The notes: generated by a model from the sequence alone, not told the origin. 39,396 bases of DNA from Lentimicrobiaceae bacterium (GCA_031262365.1 JAISHW010000117.1:1-39396), one strand, 5' to 3'. Counted from the stretch's first letter, positions 8,187-17,110 are shown. Translations and numbers: made by a program.

Positions 8187-8831
8187 ATGATAGCACAAAA
8201 GCACATTGATCATTTTATCAAAACGGCACATTATGCAGGAAATCTGGGACTTGTGCAATGCAGTAGCGGAAATTTATCGTATCGGGTAGGGGATAAAATG
8301 CTCGTTTCGGCAACAGGATCATGGTTGTCCAAGATTCGCGAAAATCAAATCGCAATTATTGATTTGCAGAACCAGACGTTTCTCAACAATGTAAAACCTT
8401 CGATGGAATGGGGCTTTCATATTGGTGTAATGAAACAACGACACGATGTAAATGTGGTATTGCATTTTCAATCACCTTATGCAACGAGTCTGGCATGCGC
8501 TACAACAATTCCCGAAAATTTTAACTTGACAGCCGAAATACCTTGTCATATTGGCGATAAGGTTGCTGTTGTTCTGTTTTTGATGCCAGGTTCTCCCGAA
8601 TTAGCACAAGCTGTAACAAAAGCACTTGCGCAACACGATGCCTGTTTGTTGCGTCAACACGGACAAGTTGTTTGCGCTGCAACATTAGAACAAGCAATCG
8701 AAAAAGCAGTTTTTTTCGAAATGGCATGCCGTATCATGCTTCAAACAAACCTGAATTACAATACATTAACTGAAAAAGAAGTCGGAGAAATAAAAACGCA
8801 TCTACTACGTAGAGAAGCTGTCGAAAGTTAG
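8187..8831 (+). CDS. Class II aldolase/adducin family protein with an altered metal site
   Basis: The product (214 residues from the ATG at 8187) has the L-fuculose-phosphate aldolase / class II aldolase fold. An upstream TTG at 8166 lies inside the terminator stem, so I prefer 8187. Landmarks are SSGNLSYR near 28-35, VSATGSWL, the acid in SMEWGFH (Glu74) and RQHG with His158. Family members normally bind Zn through an HxH pair plus a later His. Here the pair reads His93-Phe-Gln95 (LHFQSPYAT), so the second His is Gln. The gene stands alone, with about 200 bp of non-coding sequence before the next gene, and no sugar-utilisation neighbours indicate a substrate. It may be an aldolase with a modified site, an epimerase-like relative, or a non-catalytic member. 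Confidence 0.85.
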   Translation: MIAQKHIDHFIKTAHYAGNLGLVQCSSGNLSYRVGDKMLVSATGSWLSKIRENQIAIIDLQNQTFLNNVKPSMEWGFHIGVMKQRHDVNVVLHFQSPYATSLACATTIPENFNLTAEIPCHIGDKVAVVLFLMPGSPELAQAVTKALAQHDACLLRQHGQVVCAATLEQAIEKAVFFEMACRIMLQTNLNYNTLTEKEVGEIKTHLLRREAVES

Positions 8832-9031
8832 GACTTCGATAAACACACCCTATAAGTGAATACAGAGCTTGACGGAAGCGTGCTGAAACCATAAAAAGAT
8901 GGAAACGATGATTTTCTAAACGAGTCGATGCTTTCTTGCGATTGAGAATAATCGTGTTTTAAAAATCTTTTCGAAACTTTGATTGTTTATAGTCGTAAAA
9001 TCATTTTACCTTTACACGAATAAAAAAAGCA

Positions 9032-10168
9032 ATGAAAGAGTTTTTTAAATTTTTGAAGCCACTCACAGGGCTTATTGTCATCATCATACTGGCATGGTGT
9101 TTTTCGAGTTTGTTTCTGTATTTTCTTTTTGCGGCGGTGCTTTCGCTATTAGGAACACCCTTGAAAAAACGGCTCAAAAAGATTCACGTCAAAAAATATT
9201 ATGTTGGAAATACGCTTGCTACAATCGTTACGATTTGTTTGATGTTGCTTTTTGTTTGTGGTTTTATTTTGTTTATCGTTCCGCTAGTCAGAAATCAGGC
9301 TTTGATGTTATCAAGCATCGATGCCGACAGAATTACGCTTTATTTGAATGTATATCTTGCTCCTGTACACGATTTTTTAATCGAAAATGGCATTTTAAAT
9401 ATCGAACAAAGCTTGTTGTCGATGTTTGAGCAATCGCTTTCAGAGATATTGAATTTGACTTATTTTTCCGCGTTTTTCGGGCAAGTCATTTCGGCAACAA
9501 GTTCTGTTTTTATGGCATTTTTTGTTATTATTTTTCTGACGTTTTTCTTTTTGAAAGATCCATCTATTCTTCGCAATATCATTATGGCTTTGACACCCGA
9601 AAATTATGTCAAACAAATGGAAGTTGTGCTTTACGATACGCGTTATTTGTTGACACGTTATTTTATCGGAATCTCGTTCGAGTTGATTTGTATGATGACA
9701 ATCATCAGCATCATACTGACGATTTTTGGTGTTAAAAATCCTATTATCATTGGTTTTTTAGGTGGTTTGATGAATATTATTCCATATCTCGGTCCGATTA
9801 TAGGCACTGTAATTGGCTTGTTGCTGAGTGTGATTTCGGTTCTTAGTGAGGCAGCTTACGATTCAGTTCTTTCTACAATATTGATTGTTATCAGTACATT
9901 TATTTTTGCTAATCTGATAGATAATTTCTTATTGCAACCTCTTATTTATTCGAAAAGTGTAAAGGCACATCCGGTCGAAATTTTCCTTGTGATTATCATG
10001 GCGGGGCAATTGACCGGTATTGTCGGAATGATTCTGGCAATTCCTGTTTACACGGTATTTCGCGTAGCGGCAAAGCAATTTCTTACAAAATTTAAATTCA
10101 TCAACGAGCTGACAAAAAACATCGAATTAGATGAAATAGTCCACGAAAACGACGAGTTGTCGGAATAA
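9032..10168 (+). CDS. AI-2E family transporter (PerM/YdiK-like membrane protein)
   Basis: The 378-residue polytopic membrane protein has about seven hydrophobic segments. The family arrangement is visible: two N-terminal helices, a more polar region (about 100-150), then a block containing FLGGLMNIIPYLGPIIGTVIG (split here as GGLMNIIPYLGP and IIGTVIGLLL) and a late GxxGMILAIPVYTVFR segment. Members have been linked to export of autoinducer-2 or to Na+/H+ antiport, but the family is broad and the substrate here is unknown. A possible promoter, TTTG at 8978 and TACCTTTA at 9007, has a longer spacing than usual (25 bp). The next two plus-strand genes encode small envelope proteins and may be cotranscribed, though 74 bp separate them. 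Confidence 0.9.
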   Translation: MKEFFKFLKPLTGLIVIIILAWCFSSLFLYFLFAAVLSLLGTPLKKRLKKIHVKKYYVGNTLATIVTICLMLLFVCGFILFIVPLVRNQALMLSSIDADRITLYLNVYLAPVHDFLIENGILNIEQSLLSMFEQSLSEILNLTYFSAFFGQVISATSSVFMAFFVIIFLTFFFLKDPSILRNIIMALTPENYVKQMEVVLYDTRYLLTRYFIGISFELICMMTIISIILTIFGVKNPIIIGFLGGLMNIIPYLGPIIGTVIGLLLSVISVLSEAAYDSVLSTILIVISTFIFANLIDNFLLQPLIYSKSVKAHPVEIFLVIIMAGQLTGIVGMILAIPVYTVFRVAAKQFLTKFKFINELTKNIELDEIVHENDELSE

Positions 10169-10242
10169 TTTTTCTGCTTTTAAAAACATTTGAAACAACT
10201 AATTGTTATCTGCGTATAATTAACTTATAAAATAATACAATC

Positions 10243-10563
10243 ATGAGAAATCCATTTTTAACTTTTGTTGCCGGATTGCTTGCAGGAGCGGCTACCGGAA
10301 TTATTATAGGCACTTTGTACGCCCCTCAAAAAGGATCGAAAACGAGAAGACAAATCCGACAAAAAGTCAATGAACTTCAAGAAAAAGTAGTTGAATCGGT
10401 AGATGATTTGCAAGACCAAATTTCGGATAAAATTAACGATGTACACCACAAAGTAACCCAAAAAGTGAACGATTTGAAACAGTGTGTCGAAGCGATAGAA
10501 GAAGACGATGTGAATGCAAAAGCAAAAATGAAACAAAAAAGTCATAAAAACTACAACAAATGA
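10243..10563 (+). CDS. YtxH domain protein
   Basis: The 106-residue product has an N-terminal glycine-rich membrane segment (about 5-24, LTFVAGLLAGAATGIIIGTL) followed by YAPQKGSKTR. This is the classic YtxH signature (AGxxAG...LxAPxxGxxTR). The remainder is a long charged amphipathic helix, probably a coiled coil (about 35-95). Members are small, often stress-induced envelope proteins of unknown biochemical role. The stop codon overlaps the start of the next gene in ATGA (10560-10563), indicating translational coupling. In Bacteroidota these proteins are often paired with a holin-like membrane protein, as here. Confidence 0.88.
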   Translation: MRNPFLTFVAGLLAGAATGIIIGTLYAPQKGSKTRRQIRQKVNELQEKVVESVDDLQDQISDKINDVHHKVTQKVNDLKQCVEAIEEDDVNAKAKMKQKSHKNYNK

Positions 10564-11180
10564 AACGAAACGATTGCAATCAGCTCAAAAACCAATTCAA
10601 ACGTTATGTTAGCCTCAGAACATATCATGCAGGTCTTATTTTTAATAAATATGTTTCTGAAGTGGTTTCGACCGTTATCAAAAATATCGTTTTTGGTACG
10701 GTAGCGGCGATGTTTCTTTTGATGCTGTCGCTGGCTTTTGTTTTTTGGTACGGCGAAGCAGTTGGAAAACTATACCACGGTTTTTTGATTCTTTCAGCTA
10801 TATATATACTTATTGGCTTGATAATCTATTTGTTCAGAAATCAATTGTTCAGGAATCCGCTAATAAAAAAGATTCACAAAAAAGATGTGTTAGAGAAAGA
10901 AAGTTTTTTAAGCAGACTTCCCGCTCCTAACAACATAAATGATTTGAATCAACAAATCCAACTCGTTAAGTTTCAGATAGAAGAAAATGAACAAGCCTTA
11001 CAAAATCAATTCGATGATCTGATTGATACGATCGAACCGCTAATCGATTTCGGAAAACGTGTTGGCAATATGTTTTCGATGGCAACAGTTATTTACAAAA
11101 TAACAGTAGAAGCAGTTCAGAATTTTTTGGACAAAATAGGGCACAAAAAATCCGCCGAAGCGGATTATGATGATGAATGA
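10560..11180 (+). CDS. Membrane protein, phage-holin-like / competence-associated type
   Basis: The 206-residue product has two predicted transmembrane helices (about 40-62 and 70-92) after a basic N-terminus. A cytoplasmic amphipathic tail follows, including a heptad-like stretch (about 125-160). This resembles the Phage_holin_3_6 / YqjE layout, although the C-terminal tail is longer. It overlaps the YtxH gene by 4 bp and is probably made with it. No function is known for such pairs beyond an association with envelope stress in some bacteria; that role is not shown here. A 20-bp MITE relic lies 18 bp after its stop. Confidence 0.75.
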   Translation: MKRNDCNQLKNQFKRYVSLRTYHAGLIFNKYVSEVVSTVIKNIVFGTVAAMFLLMLSLAFVFWYGEAVGKLYHGFLILSAIYILIGLIIYLFRNQLFRNPLIKKIHKKDVLEKESFLSRLPAPNNINDLNQQIQLVKFQIEENEQALQNQFDDLIDTIEPLIDFGKRVGNMFSMATVIYKITVEAVQNFLDKIGHKKSAEADYDDE

Positions 11181-11198
11181 TGACTCGAAGCATCTGTA

Positions 11199-11218
11199 GG
11201 GGATTTTTAGAAGTTCCC
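11199..11218. repeat. MITE relic (copy D), 20 bp with TGTA target duplication
   Basis: The sequence GGGG (11199-11202) joined to ATTTTTAGAAGTTCCC (11203-11218) is flanked by TGTA at 11195-11198 and TGTA at 11219-11222. The right 19 nt (GGGATTTTTAGAAGTTCCC) equal the reverse complement of the first 19 nt of copy A. It therefore looks like a full element whose interior was lost by deletion between the GGG at one end and the GGG just inside the other, with both target duplications left intact. It lies between two convergent genes. Confidence 0.7.
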
Positions 11219-11225
11219 TGTATAC

Positions 11226-11789
11226 TTACACAGTCAAAATATCGCTTTCTTTAATCTCTGTGAGTTTATCGATTTTCTGAATGTATTTATTGGTTAATTC
11301 TTGAATTTTTTCGATCAAGAGTTTTACTTCGTCTTCAGGTATTCCTGATTTTTCAAGTTTTTTTGCGTCATCGTTGGCGTTACGCCTGATGTTGCGTACA
11401 CCTACTTTGGCATCTTCTGCAGTGGTTTTGGCGCGTTTTACTAAGTCGCGACGACGTTCTTCGGTCAAAGCAGGTACATTGATACGAAGAATCTCTCCTT
11501 CATTCATCGGATTGAATCCTAAATTGGCAGCCATGATGGCTTTTTCTATGGCATGAATCGAGCTTTTGTCAAATGGCTGCACAACAATTTGACGCGGGTC
11601 GGGCGTGTTGATGTTTGCAGTTTGTTCGATCGGAACGACTGCGCCGTAATATTCGACCATAACGCCGTTTAACATCGAAGGACTTGCTTTGCTTGCCCTA
11701 ATCTTCTGAAATTCACGCTCCAAATGGGTAATTGTATTATCCATATTTTCCGAAGATTCATCTAAAATGAATTGAGATTCGTCTGTCAT
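11226..11789 (-). CDS. frr: Ribosome recycling factor
   Basis: The 187-residue product matches the family length of about 185. It contains the typical blocks: THLEREFQKIRASKASPSML near the N-terminus, the central VVPIEQTANINTPDPRQIVV-like segment, LRINVPALTEERRRDLVKRA, and NIRRNANDDAKKLEK. The factor works with EF-G to split post-termination ribosomes in the cytoplasm. It is the last gene of a minus-strand run with pyrH. In many bacteria pyrH and frr are neighbours; here a glycosyltransferase gene separates them, with 68 bp between that gene and frr. The start ATG is preceded by an AT-rich leader without a Shine-Dalgarno sequence. Confidence 0.97.
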   Translation of the reverse strand: MTDESQFILDESSENMDNTITHLEREFQKIRASKASPSMLNGVMVEYYGAVVPIEQTANINTPDPRQIVVQPFDKSSIHAIEKAIMAANLGFNPMNEGEILRINVPALTEERRRDLVKRAKTTAEDAKVGVRNIRRNANDDAKKLEKSGIPEDEVKLLIEKIQELTNKYIQKIDKLTEIKESDILTV

Positions 11790-11857
11790 ATTGATGATTT
11801 TTTAATAAACTTAGGGACAAATATAGGGAAATTCTATTGTCGAAAACCATTTTTTAC

Positions 11858-13723
11858 TTAAAGAGGTCTGAGCAATCCAAATTGAATTTGAGGAAAACTT
11901 GTTTCGTATTTTGTAATGTTTTCCAATAAGTACGGTTTTTCTTCTCGATTCCAGATATAAAACCGGATTTTTAAATCTTGAGAGTCAATTTTTTGATCCG
12001 AAAAACGCAATCCATTTACAAGTGTATGGCTTTTGTTGGGTGCAAATACATAATCTTTGTTGAACGACGATAGCCAAAGCAATAACGAATCGCTTTCTTT
12101 GTCGCGTATTTCAACAATTAAATGAATGTTCGAAATACTGTCTTTTGACCGAAAACTTGCTGCTAAAGCAAAACAGTCTGGTACTGAATCGAAATTTATA
12201 AGAGAAGCAGGCGAATAAAGATTGTTTGTGTAGATCGAAATATCTTTCGAAGAAATGGTGTCGATCAAAAAAGTAGCGTTGCAAACAGGGTGTTTCGAAA
12301 GTAACATGAAGTTTGAGTTTGGAAAAGCCTGTTGTTTCAATAGATAAGGATAGGCTGATAAAGTAGCCATTTCCCACTTGAAGTCGCAATAATCCGTCCA
12401 ACCAAATCCGATATAAGGCGTTGTTGCCTGATGTACTTTTTCAGCGAAATCTTGCACATTGCTTTTCCCTGAGAAATAACTGACATCGGCTATTTTTTCT
12501 TTGTCGATATAAAAAGCAGCCATTTTTGGAGTAGAACCGTAAATAAAAAACGAAACCGAATCGGCATATTGATTTTGTGCTTGTTTCATCTCGAGCGCAA
12601 TTTGATCAAATCCTTGTTTGTACATCAGTTCGTAATGTTGACGGTTGTAAATGAGTGAACTGGTACCAAAAAACAGAAAAAAACCGATGACAAAGGTATT
12701 CTGTTTCACAGAAAACGTTTTTTCTTCATAAAAAGAAAATAATACAATAATCAAAAATGGAAAACAAAAATATAATGTGCTGAATTGAATGACAGGAATT
12801 CGAATGATAGAATAAAGATAAGCGATTGTGGCAGGTATGATAAACCAAAGTAGCCCGATCAATCTAATGATATTATCTTTTTTGCGGAGTACTACGCTGT
12901 CTAAAATAAAAGGTAATCCGATCAATAGGACGAAAAAAATGAAATAGAAAAAATAATAATGAAACGCATAACTAAAAAATTGAAAAAAGAAATCGTTTTC
13001 AGGTTTTCCAAGCCAACCTCCAATGCCGCCGTCTTTCATCTGCATGATAAAAATTGGAGAAGTTGGGGCATATAAAACCAAACTTATCAGTCCGGCAAAA
13101 AAATAAGTTTTGAAATGCGATTTGTGAATAAAAAATAATCCCGTCAGATAAATTAGCCCGACTTGTGCGAGCGAGAAAATATGCATTTGAGTAGCCAAAA
13201 AAAGCGACACAATGAAACCGATAGATGTTGTGATTTTGATCTTTTCTTTACCAAAAACAAATTGATTCCAATAAACAACAAAAAGCAATGTAAAAAATAA
13301 GCCCGCCGAATAAGGACGTGCGATTTGGCTCTGAAAAATAGCGAATTGTGCTGTTGCAAAAAATGCGGAAGCCAATAAGCCGACTTCTTTATTAAACCAT
13401 TGTTTGGCGATTTTATAAATGAGATATACCGATGCAATACCTGCAATAGTAAAAGGCAACTTGATCCAAAATTCGTTGAGTCCGAATAGTTTAACCCAAT
13501 AATATAGGAAAACTTGTACGCCTGCAGGATGTGAGTCAATCATCACACCTTTACGAATCAATTCCATGAACGAATCATATTGTGTGCGAAATAGCGCACT
13601 GAATTCGTCGTGCATAAAAGGAAGCGCATCGAATCTCCAAAGCCGAAGTACAGTAGCGACAATTAAAATAATGTAAAGGAGGTAATTGTCGCGAAACGAT
13701 TGTTGTATTTTATCTTTCAGCAA
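11858..13723 (-). CDS. GT-C membrane glycosyltransferase (family 39 / ArnT-like)
   Basis: The 621-residue product has about ten to twelve transmembrane helices through residue 370 or so, then a soluble C-terminal domain of about 240 residues. The N-terminal loop has an acidic pair in LPFMHDEFSALFR (about residues 33-45), in the position of the catalytic acid of dolichol- or undecaprenyl-phosphate sugar-dependent GT-C enzymes. SHPAGVQVFLYYWVKLFG and SQIARPYSAG follow, both usual in family 39-like proteins. It probably transfers a lipid-linked sugar to an envelope acceptor on the periplasmic face. Donor and acceptor are unknown. It sits between pyrH (12 bp upstream) and frr and looks cotranscribed with both. 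Confidence 0.82.
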   Translation of the reverse strand: MLKDKIQQSFRDNYLLYIILIVATVLRLWRFDALPFMHDEFSALFRTQYDSFMELIRKGVMIDSHPAGVQVFLYYWVKLFGLNEFWIKLPFTIAGIASVYLIYKIAKQWFNKEVGLLASAFFATAQFAIFQSQIARPYSAGLFFTLLFVVYWNQFVFGKEKIKITTSIGFIVSLFLATQMHIFSLAQVGLIYLTGLFFIHKSHFKTYFFAGLISLVLYAPTSPIFIMQMKDGGIGGWLGKPENDFFFQFFSYAFHYYFFYFIFFVLLIGLPFILDSVVLRKKDNIIRLIGLLWFIIPATIAYLYSIIRIPVIQFSTLYFCFPFLIIVLFSFYEEKTFSVKQNTFVIGFFLFFGTSSLIYNRQHYELMYKQGFDQIALEMKQAQNQYADSVSFFIYGSTPKMAAFYIDKEKIADVSYFSGKSNVQDFAEKVHQATTPYIGFGWTDYCDFKWEMATLSAYPYLLKQQAFPNSNFMLLSKHPVCNATFLIDTISSKDISIYTNNLYSPASLINFDSVPDCFALAASFRSKDSISNIHLIVEIRDKESDSLLLWLSSFNKDYVFAPNKSHTLVNGLRFSDQKIDSQDLKIRFYIWNREEKPYLLENITKYETSFPQIQFGLLRPL

Positions 13724-13735
13724 TGCAAATAAAAA

Positions 13736-14443
13736 TTACTTTACGATGGTTCCTATGTTTTCGCCTTTCAGCAGTTTTAATAGGTTTCCTTTTGTGTTCA
13801 TATCAAAAACTAATAGCGGCATTTCGTTTTCTTTGCAAAGTGTGAAAGCGGTCATATCCATTACTTTAAGATTTTTTTCGTAAGCTTCTTCAAATGATAA
13901 TTGTTCATATTTCAAAGCTTTCGGATCTTTTTCGGGGTCGGAAGTATAGATGCCGTCGACACGTGTTCCTTTGAGAAGCACATCTGCTTTTATTTCGATA
14001 GCGCGTAAAGCAGCGGCAGAATCTGTCGTGAAAAACGGGTTTCCGGTACCGCCCGCTATAATGACAATAGTGCCATCGTTGAGCAATTGTATGGCTTTCG
14101 AAGCACTCATCGAATCGGCAATGCGGTCGATAAAAATGCCTGAGAGCAAGGTTGCTTTTAAACCTTTGTTTTGCAGTGCTGATTGTATTGCCAAACTGTT
14201 GATTACAGTAGCAAGCATGCCCATGTTGTCGCCTTGCACACGATCAAACCCTTGTGCCAATCCTTGTAAACCTCTGAAAATGTTGCCGCCGCCAATCACA
14301 ATGGCAATTTGAACACCCATTTCGTGAGCCGATTTTATTTCTTCGACATAATCGTTAAGACGCGCTGCGTCAATTCCGTATTGTTGGTTTCCCATAAGGG
14401 CTTCACCACTGAGCTTGAGTAAAATTCGTTTGTATTTCATCAT
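13736..14443 (-). CDS. pyrH: Uridylate kinase (UMP kinase)
   Basis: The 235-residue product is full length for the bacterial UMP kinase, an amino-acid-kinase fold hexamer that makes UDP from UMP. Visible motifs are KRILLKLSGEALMG at the N-terminus, IGGGNIFRG (about 49-57), DNMGMLATVINSLA, the nucleotide-binding AGGTGNPFFTTDSAAALRA (about 130-148) and GVDGIYTSDPEKDP-like residues (here RVDGIYTSDPEKDP). It lies 12 bp after the patatin gene and 12 bp before the glycosyltransferase gene on the same strand, so it is part of a compact operon that ends in frr. Confidence 0.97.
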   Translation of the reverse strand: MMKYKRILLKLSGEALMGNQQYGIDAARLNDYVEEIKSAHEMGVQIAIVIGGGNIFRGLQGLAQGFDRVQGDNMGMLATVINSLAIQSALQNKGLKATLLSGIFIDRIADSMSASKAIQLLNDGTIVIIAGGTGNPFFTTDSAAALRAIEIKADVLLKGTRVDGIYTSDPEKDPKALKYEQLSFEEAYEKNLKVMDMTAFTLCKENEMPLLVFDMNTKGNLLKLLKGENIGTIVK

Positions 14444-14455
14444 AAAAATATTTTT

Positions 14456-16675
14456 TTAAAACCAATAGCCAAGATTGATAAATCCGAGCATTTTTTTGTT
14501 TGAATTAGATCCCATTAACGTTAATTGCAAAGGTCCAATAAAACTATCATACCCGAGTGTTAAGCCTGTGCCTATATAAACTTTTGGGTCTTTGAGCACT
14601 TTGCTGAAGGAGTTTTCGATGTATCCGACATCAATTTTGAGTGTAACATAGAGATTTCTCGAAGCCCGATATTGCCAGGCTAAGTTGCCGACAGTCATCT
14701 GATTTCCTGTTTTTTCGATAAAACGCATGCCGACAAAAGGAACAAAACTGTCGAAATAATTAAGCGTTGATTGTCCGCCAAGCATAAATTGATGGTGATA
14801 AGGTGGAATACCATTACCAATTGTAATTCCCATATTAAAGCCGATTTTCAAGGTGTTTCTTCTTGTGATGGGTATATTTTGCATGAAATTCGCACGAACA
14901 ACAATTGCATTTTCGTAGTTTGCACCTTCTTTATTTTTTTTACGAATAATTGGAACGATAAAGCGACCGGTAACTTCAAATGTAGAGCCTTGTGTCGAAA
15001 AACAAGTATGATTCAGGCGATCGGAAAAGTAATTGACGAAAAAGTTGACATAAGGTTTGTATTTGTCGTTTTCGACCGGCGTGATAAGGCTTGTAAAATC
15101 GATAAATTCGAATTGCGATCCAATGCGCAACCGTCGCGTGTCTTTATTTGTTGCCTGAAAAAAGGCATCTAATTTATATTGATTCGCCTTGAATGAGTTA
15201 TCGATGATTTTTTTATCATATTGATTGAATTTTAAACCAAATCCTGTGAATTTAACCCCAAATCCTAATTTTTTCCCTTTATCGCTGATAAAACTTGCCG
15301 AAACTAGAGGGTTTTCGCCCAGTGAGAGGTCGATAAACAAACGTGAACCTTTTGAAAGCAGGTTTTTAAAAGTTCCGTTGAGGAGCAAAGCTACATGATA
15401 GTCGGTGTCGTAATGAATGCCGGCACCAAGTATAGCAACAGCTTGTTCGACGAGGTTAATCGCTAAAATAGCACCATTGTAATCAGGAATAAAATGGTAA
15501 TCAACATCAGAGAAAAAACCGCAACCATAAAGACGCATAAGACCTTCTTCTAATTCGTTGATTGTTACATACGAGCGCGGCATGATTTGTAATGTGCCTT
15601 CAACAAACGACCGCGACACTCTTTTGAGTCCAGAATACTGAATGACAGAAATATAGATGGAGTCTAAAGGTGTTGTTCTTTTTCGAACATTGTCGTAAGG
15701 TTCAATAGCATTGAGCGAATCAGCAAGTTTTTTGAGTTCAGGATATATTGCTCGAGCCGCTCTTTCGCCAATCGCAAAGAGGCTGTCGTAATCGTTGAAA
15801 CTCATCATGTTGTAATCTCTTAGTTCGGGCTGAATGTAAATGTCGCACGGTTTTGTTTCGGCTTCATCTTTTATCGTTAACGAAAGTATTTGGTCTAAAA
15901 TAGGCATAGCCGAAGTTAATTGTTCACCTTTGTAAAGATCTGATTTTAAAGTAATTCCGACTATAATATCGGCTCCTTTCTGGCGTATTTCATCAACAGG
16001 AAAATTATTGGCTAAACCGCCATCGACAAGTACTTTATCATCAATTTTCATTGGCTCAAAATAGCCCGGAATGGACATGCTAGCTTTGATTCTTTGGTGC
16101 AAAATTCCGTTTTCTTGAACAATTGCCTCGCCGGTTTCCAAATCTGTTGTAACACAAAGAAAAGGTATCGGAAGGTTGTTAAAATCATTAACGTGATATA
16201 CTTGATTGGTCAGTCGAGCTAATAAAAGATTGATGAGATGTCCTTTATAAAAAGCCGATCGCAGCTGTATTTTTTTTTGTGCAACCGGAAAAGTAGCGAT
16301 AAAACGTTCCGAATTGTAACGTTCTTCGATTGGAATATAACGGCGTGGAATGCGGTCGGTAAGCATTTGTTCCCAGTTTTGACTCCGAATCATGTTATTC
16401 ATCATTTCGGGCGAATAGCCAACTGCGTATAAACCACCAATGATGCTTCCGATACTGGTGCCTCCAATATAGTCGAAATGAAGTCCGGCTTCTTCAAATA
16501 CTTTTAGGGCACCAACGTGTGCAAAACCTTTCGCACCACCTCCGCTAAGTACTAATCCGAGTTTGGGGCGTGTGCCAACTTGTGTCGAATCTTGTTGTTG
16601 TGAAAAAACGATTTGCGGAAACGACAAGGTTTCTAAAAACAAAAAAAGCATGAAACAAAATAAGTTGTGTTTCAT
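14456..16675 (-). CDS. Patatin-like phospholipase fused to an Omp85-type barrel (PlpD-like)
   Basis: The 739-residue product has a signal peptide (about 1-25), then a patatin domain (about 38-240). The oxyanion motif is SGGGAKGFAH (44-53), the nucleophile elbow is GTSIG with Ser74, and the catalytic Asp is Asp218 in VDGG. A POTRA-like region (about 340-415) and a C-terminal beta-barrel (about 420-739, ending YWF) follow. This order matches type Vd (PlpD-like) autotransported lipases, in which the barrel places the lipase at the cell surface. In Bacteroidota such proteins are common and the lipase may also act in the periplasm. Gaps to both neighbours are 12 bp, so it belongs to the pyrH operon. 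Confidence 0.92.
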   Translation of the reverse strand: MKHNLFCFMLFLFLETLSFPQIVFSQQQDSTQVGTRPKLGLVLSGGGAKGFAHVGALKVFEEAGLHFDYIGGTSIGSIIGGLYAVGYSPEMMNNMIRSQNWEQMLTDRIPRRYIPIEERYNSERFIATFPVAQKKIQLRSAFYKGHLINLLLARLTNQVYHVNDFNNLPIPFLCVTTDLETGEAIVQENGILHQRIKASMSIPGYFEPMKIDDKVLVDGGLANNFPVDEIRQKGADIIVGITLKSDLYKGEQLTSAMPILDQILSLTIKDEAETKPCDIYIQPELRDYNMMSFNDYDSLFAIGERAARAIYPELKKLADSLNAIEPYDNVRKRTTPLDSIYISVIQYSGLKRVSRSFVEGTLQIMPRSYVTINELEEGLMRLYGCGFFSDVDYHFIPDYNGAILAINLVEQAVAILGAGIHYDTDYHVALLLNGTFKNLLSKGSRLFIDLSLGENPLVSASFISDKGKKLGFGVKFTGFGLKFNQYDKKIIDNSFKANQYKLDAFFQATNKDTRRLRIGSQFEFIDFTSLITPVENDKYKPYVNFFVNYFSDRLNHTCFSTQGSTFEVTGRFIVPIIRKKNKEGANYENAIVVRANFMQNIPITRRNTLKIGFNMGITIGNGIPPYHHQFMLGGQSTLNYFDSFVPFVGMRFIEKTGNQMTVGNLAWQYRASRNLYVTLKIDVGYIENSFSKVLKDPKVYIGTGLTLGYDSFIGPLQLTLMGSNSNKKMLGFINLGYWF

Positions 16676-16687
16676 CGATTTATCATT

Positions 16688-17110
16688 TTAAAAAGTCGGT
16701 GTAAATCCTACGAATCCAAGATCTGTTTTTGTGAATCCTAAGAAATAGTTGTTCGATTCGTCGGCATCGTTTACTTTTATTTCGATTCGGTATTTATAAT
16801 TTCCTTTAAGAGCGAGCGTGTCGACTGTGAGTAGCGAAAGCGACTCTTCTTCGTTACGAATGAATACGTCAATGCGTCCACTTCCTAATTTTTCGATGTA
16901 CCAAACGGCATCGCTGCTAAAAGTAATCGAAGTTTCGCGGCTGCCAATCGTCGTGTTGAATACAATCATGAATTCGTCGGGCGGATTGATAATTGCTTCG
17001 GTGTATGAAAAAACAGGAATTTCGGGTTCGTTATTTTCTTTATCGATGCAAGAACTAAATGTGAATAATAGCAATGTGAATAAGAAAACGATAGATGAAG
17101 TTCTTTTCAT
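16688..17110 (-). CDS. Predicted lipoprotein of unknown function
   Basis: The 140-residue product has a lipoprotein signal peptide with lipobox LFTFSSC (Cys21), followed by IDKENNEPEIP, an acidic linker that in Bacteroidota could favour surface exposure. The rest is predicted beta-rich and reads like a small beta-sandwich, with no motif I can name. It is the first gene of the minus-strand run that continues into the patatin gene after 12 bp. The 63 bp upstream, towards the restriction-modification pair, shows no clear TAnnTTTG box. Confidence 0.8.
   Translation of the reverse strand: MKRTSSIVFLFTLLLFTFSSCIDKENNEPEIPVFSYTEAIINPPDEFMIVFNTTIGSRETSITFSSDAVWYIEKLGSGRIDVFIRNEEESLSLLTVDTLALKGNYKYRIEIKVNDADESNNYFLGFTKTDLGFVGFTPTF

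Noticed and set aside
8832-9031. GGACTTCG near 8832 as another MITE end
   Set aside because: The match breaks off after eight bases, the AAAAAT part is missing and no partner end or core is present.
14771-15172. 133-codon plus-strand frame inside the patatin gene
   Set aside because: Antisense to the barrel domain, no signal or motif, and the minus-strand protein is clearly real.
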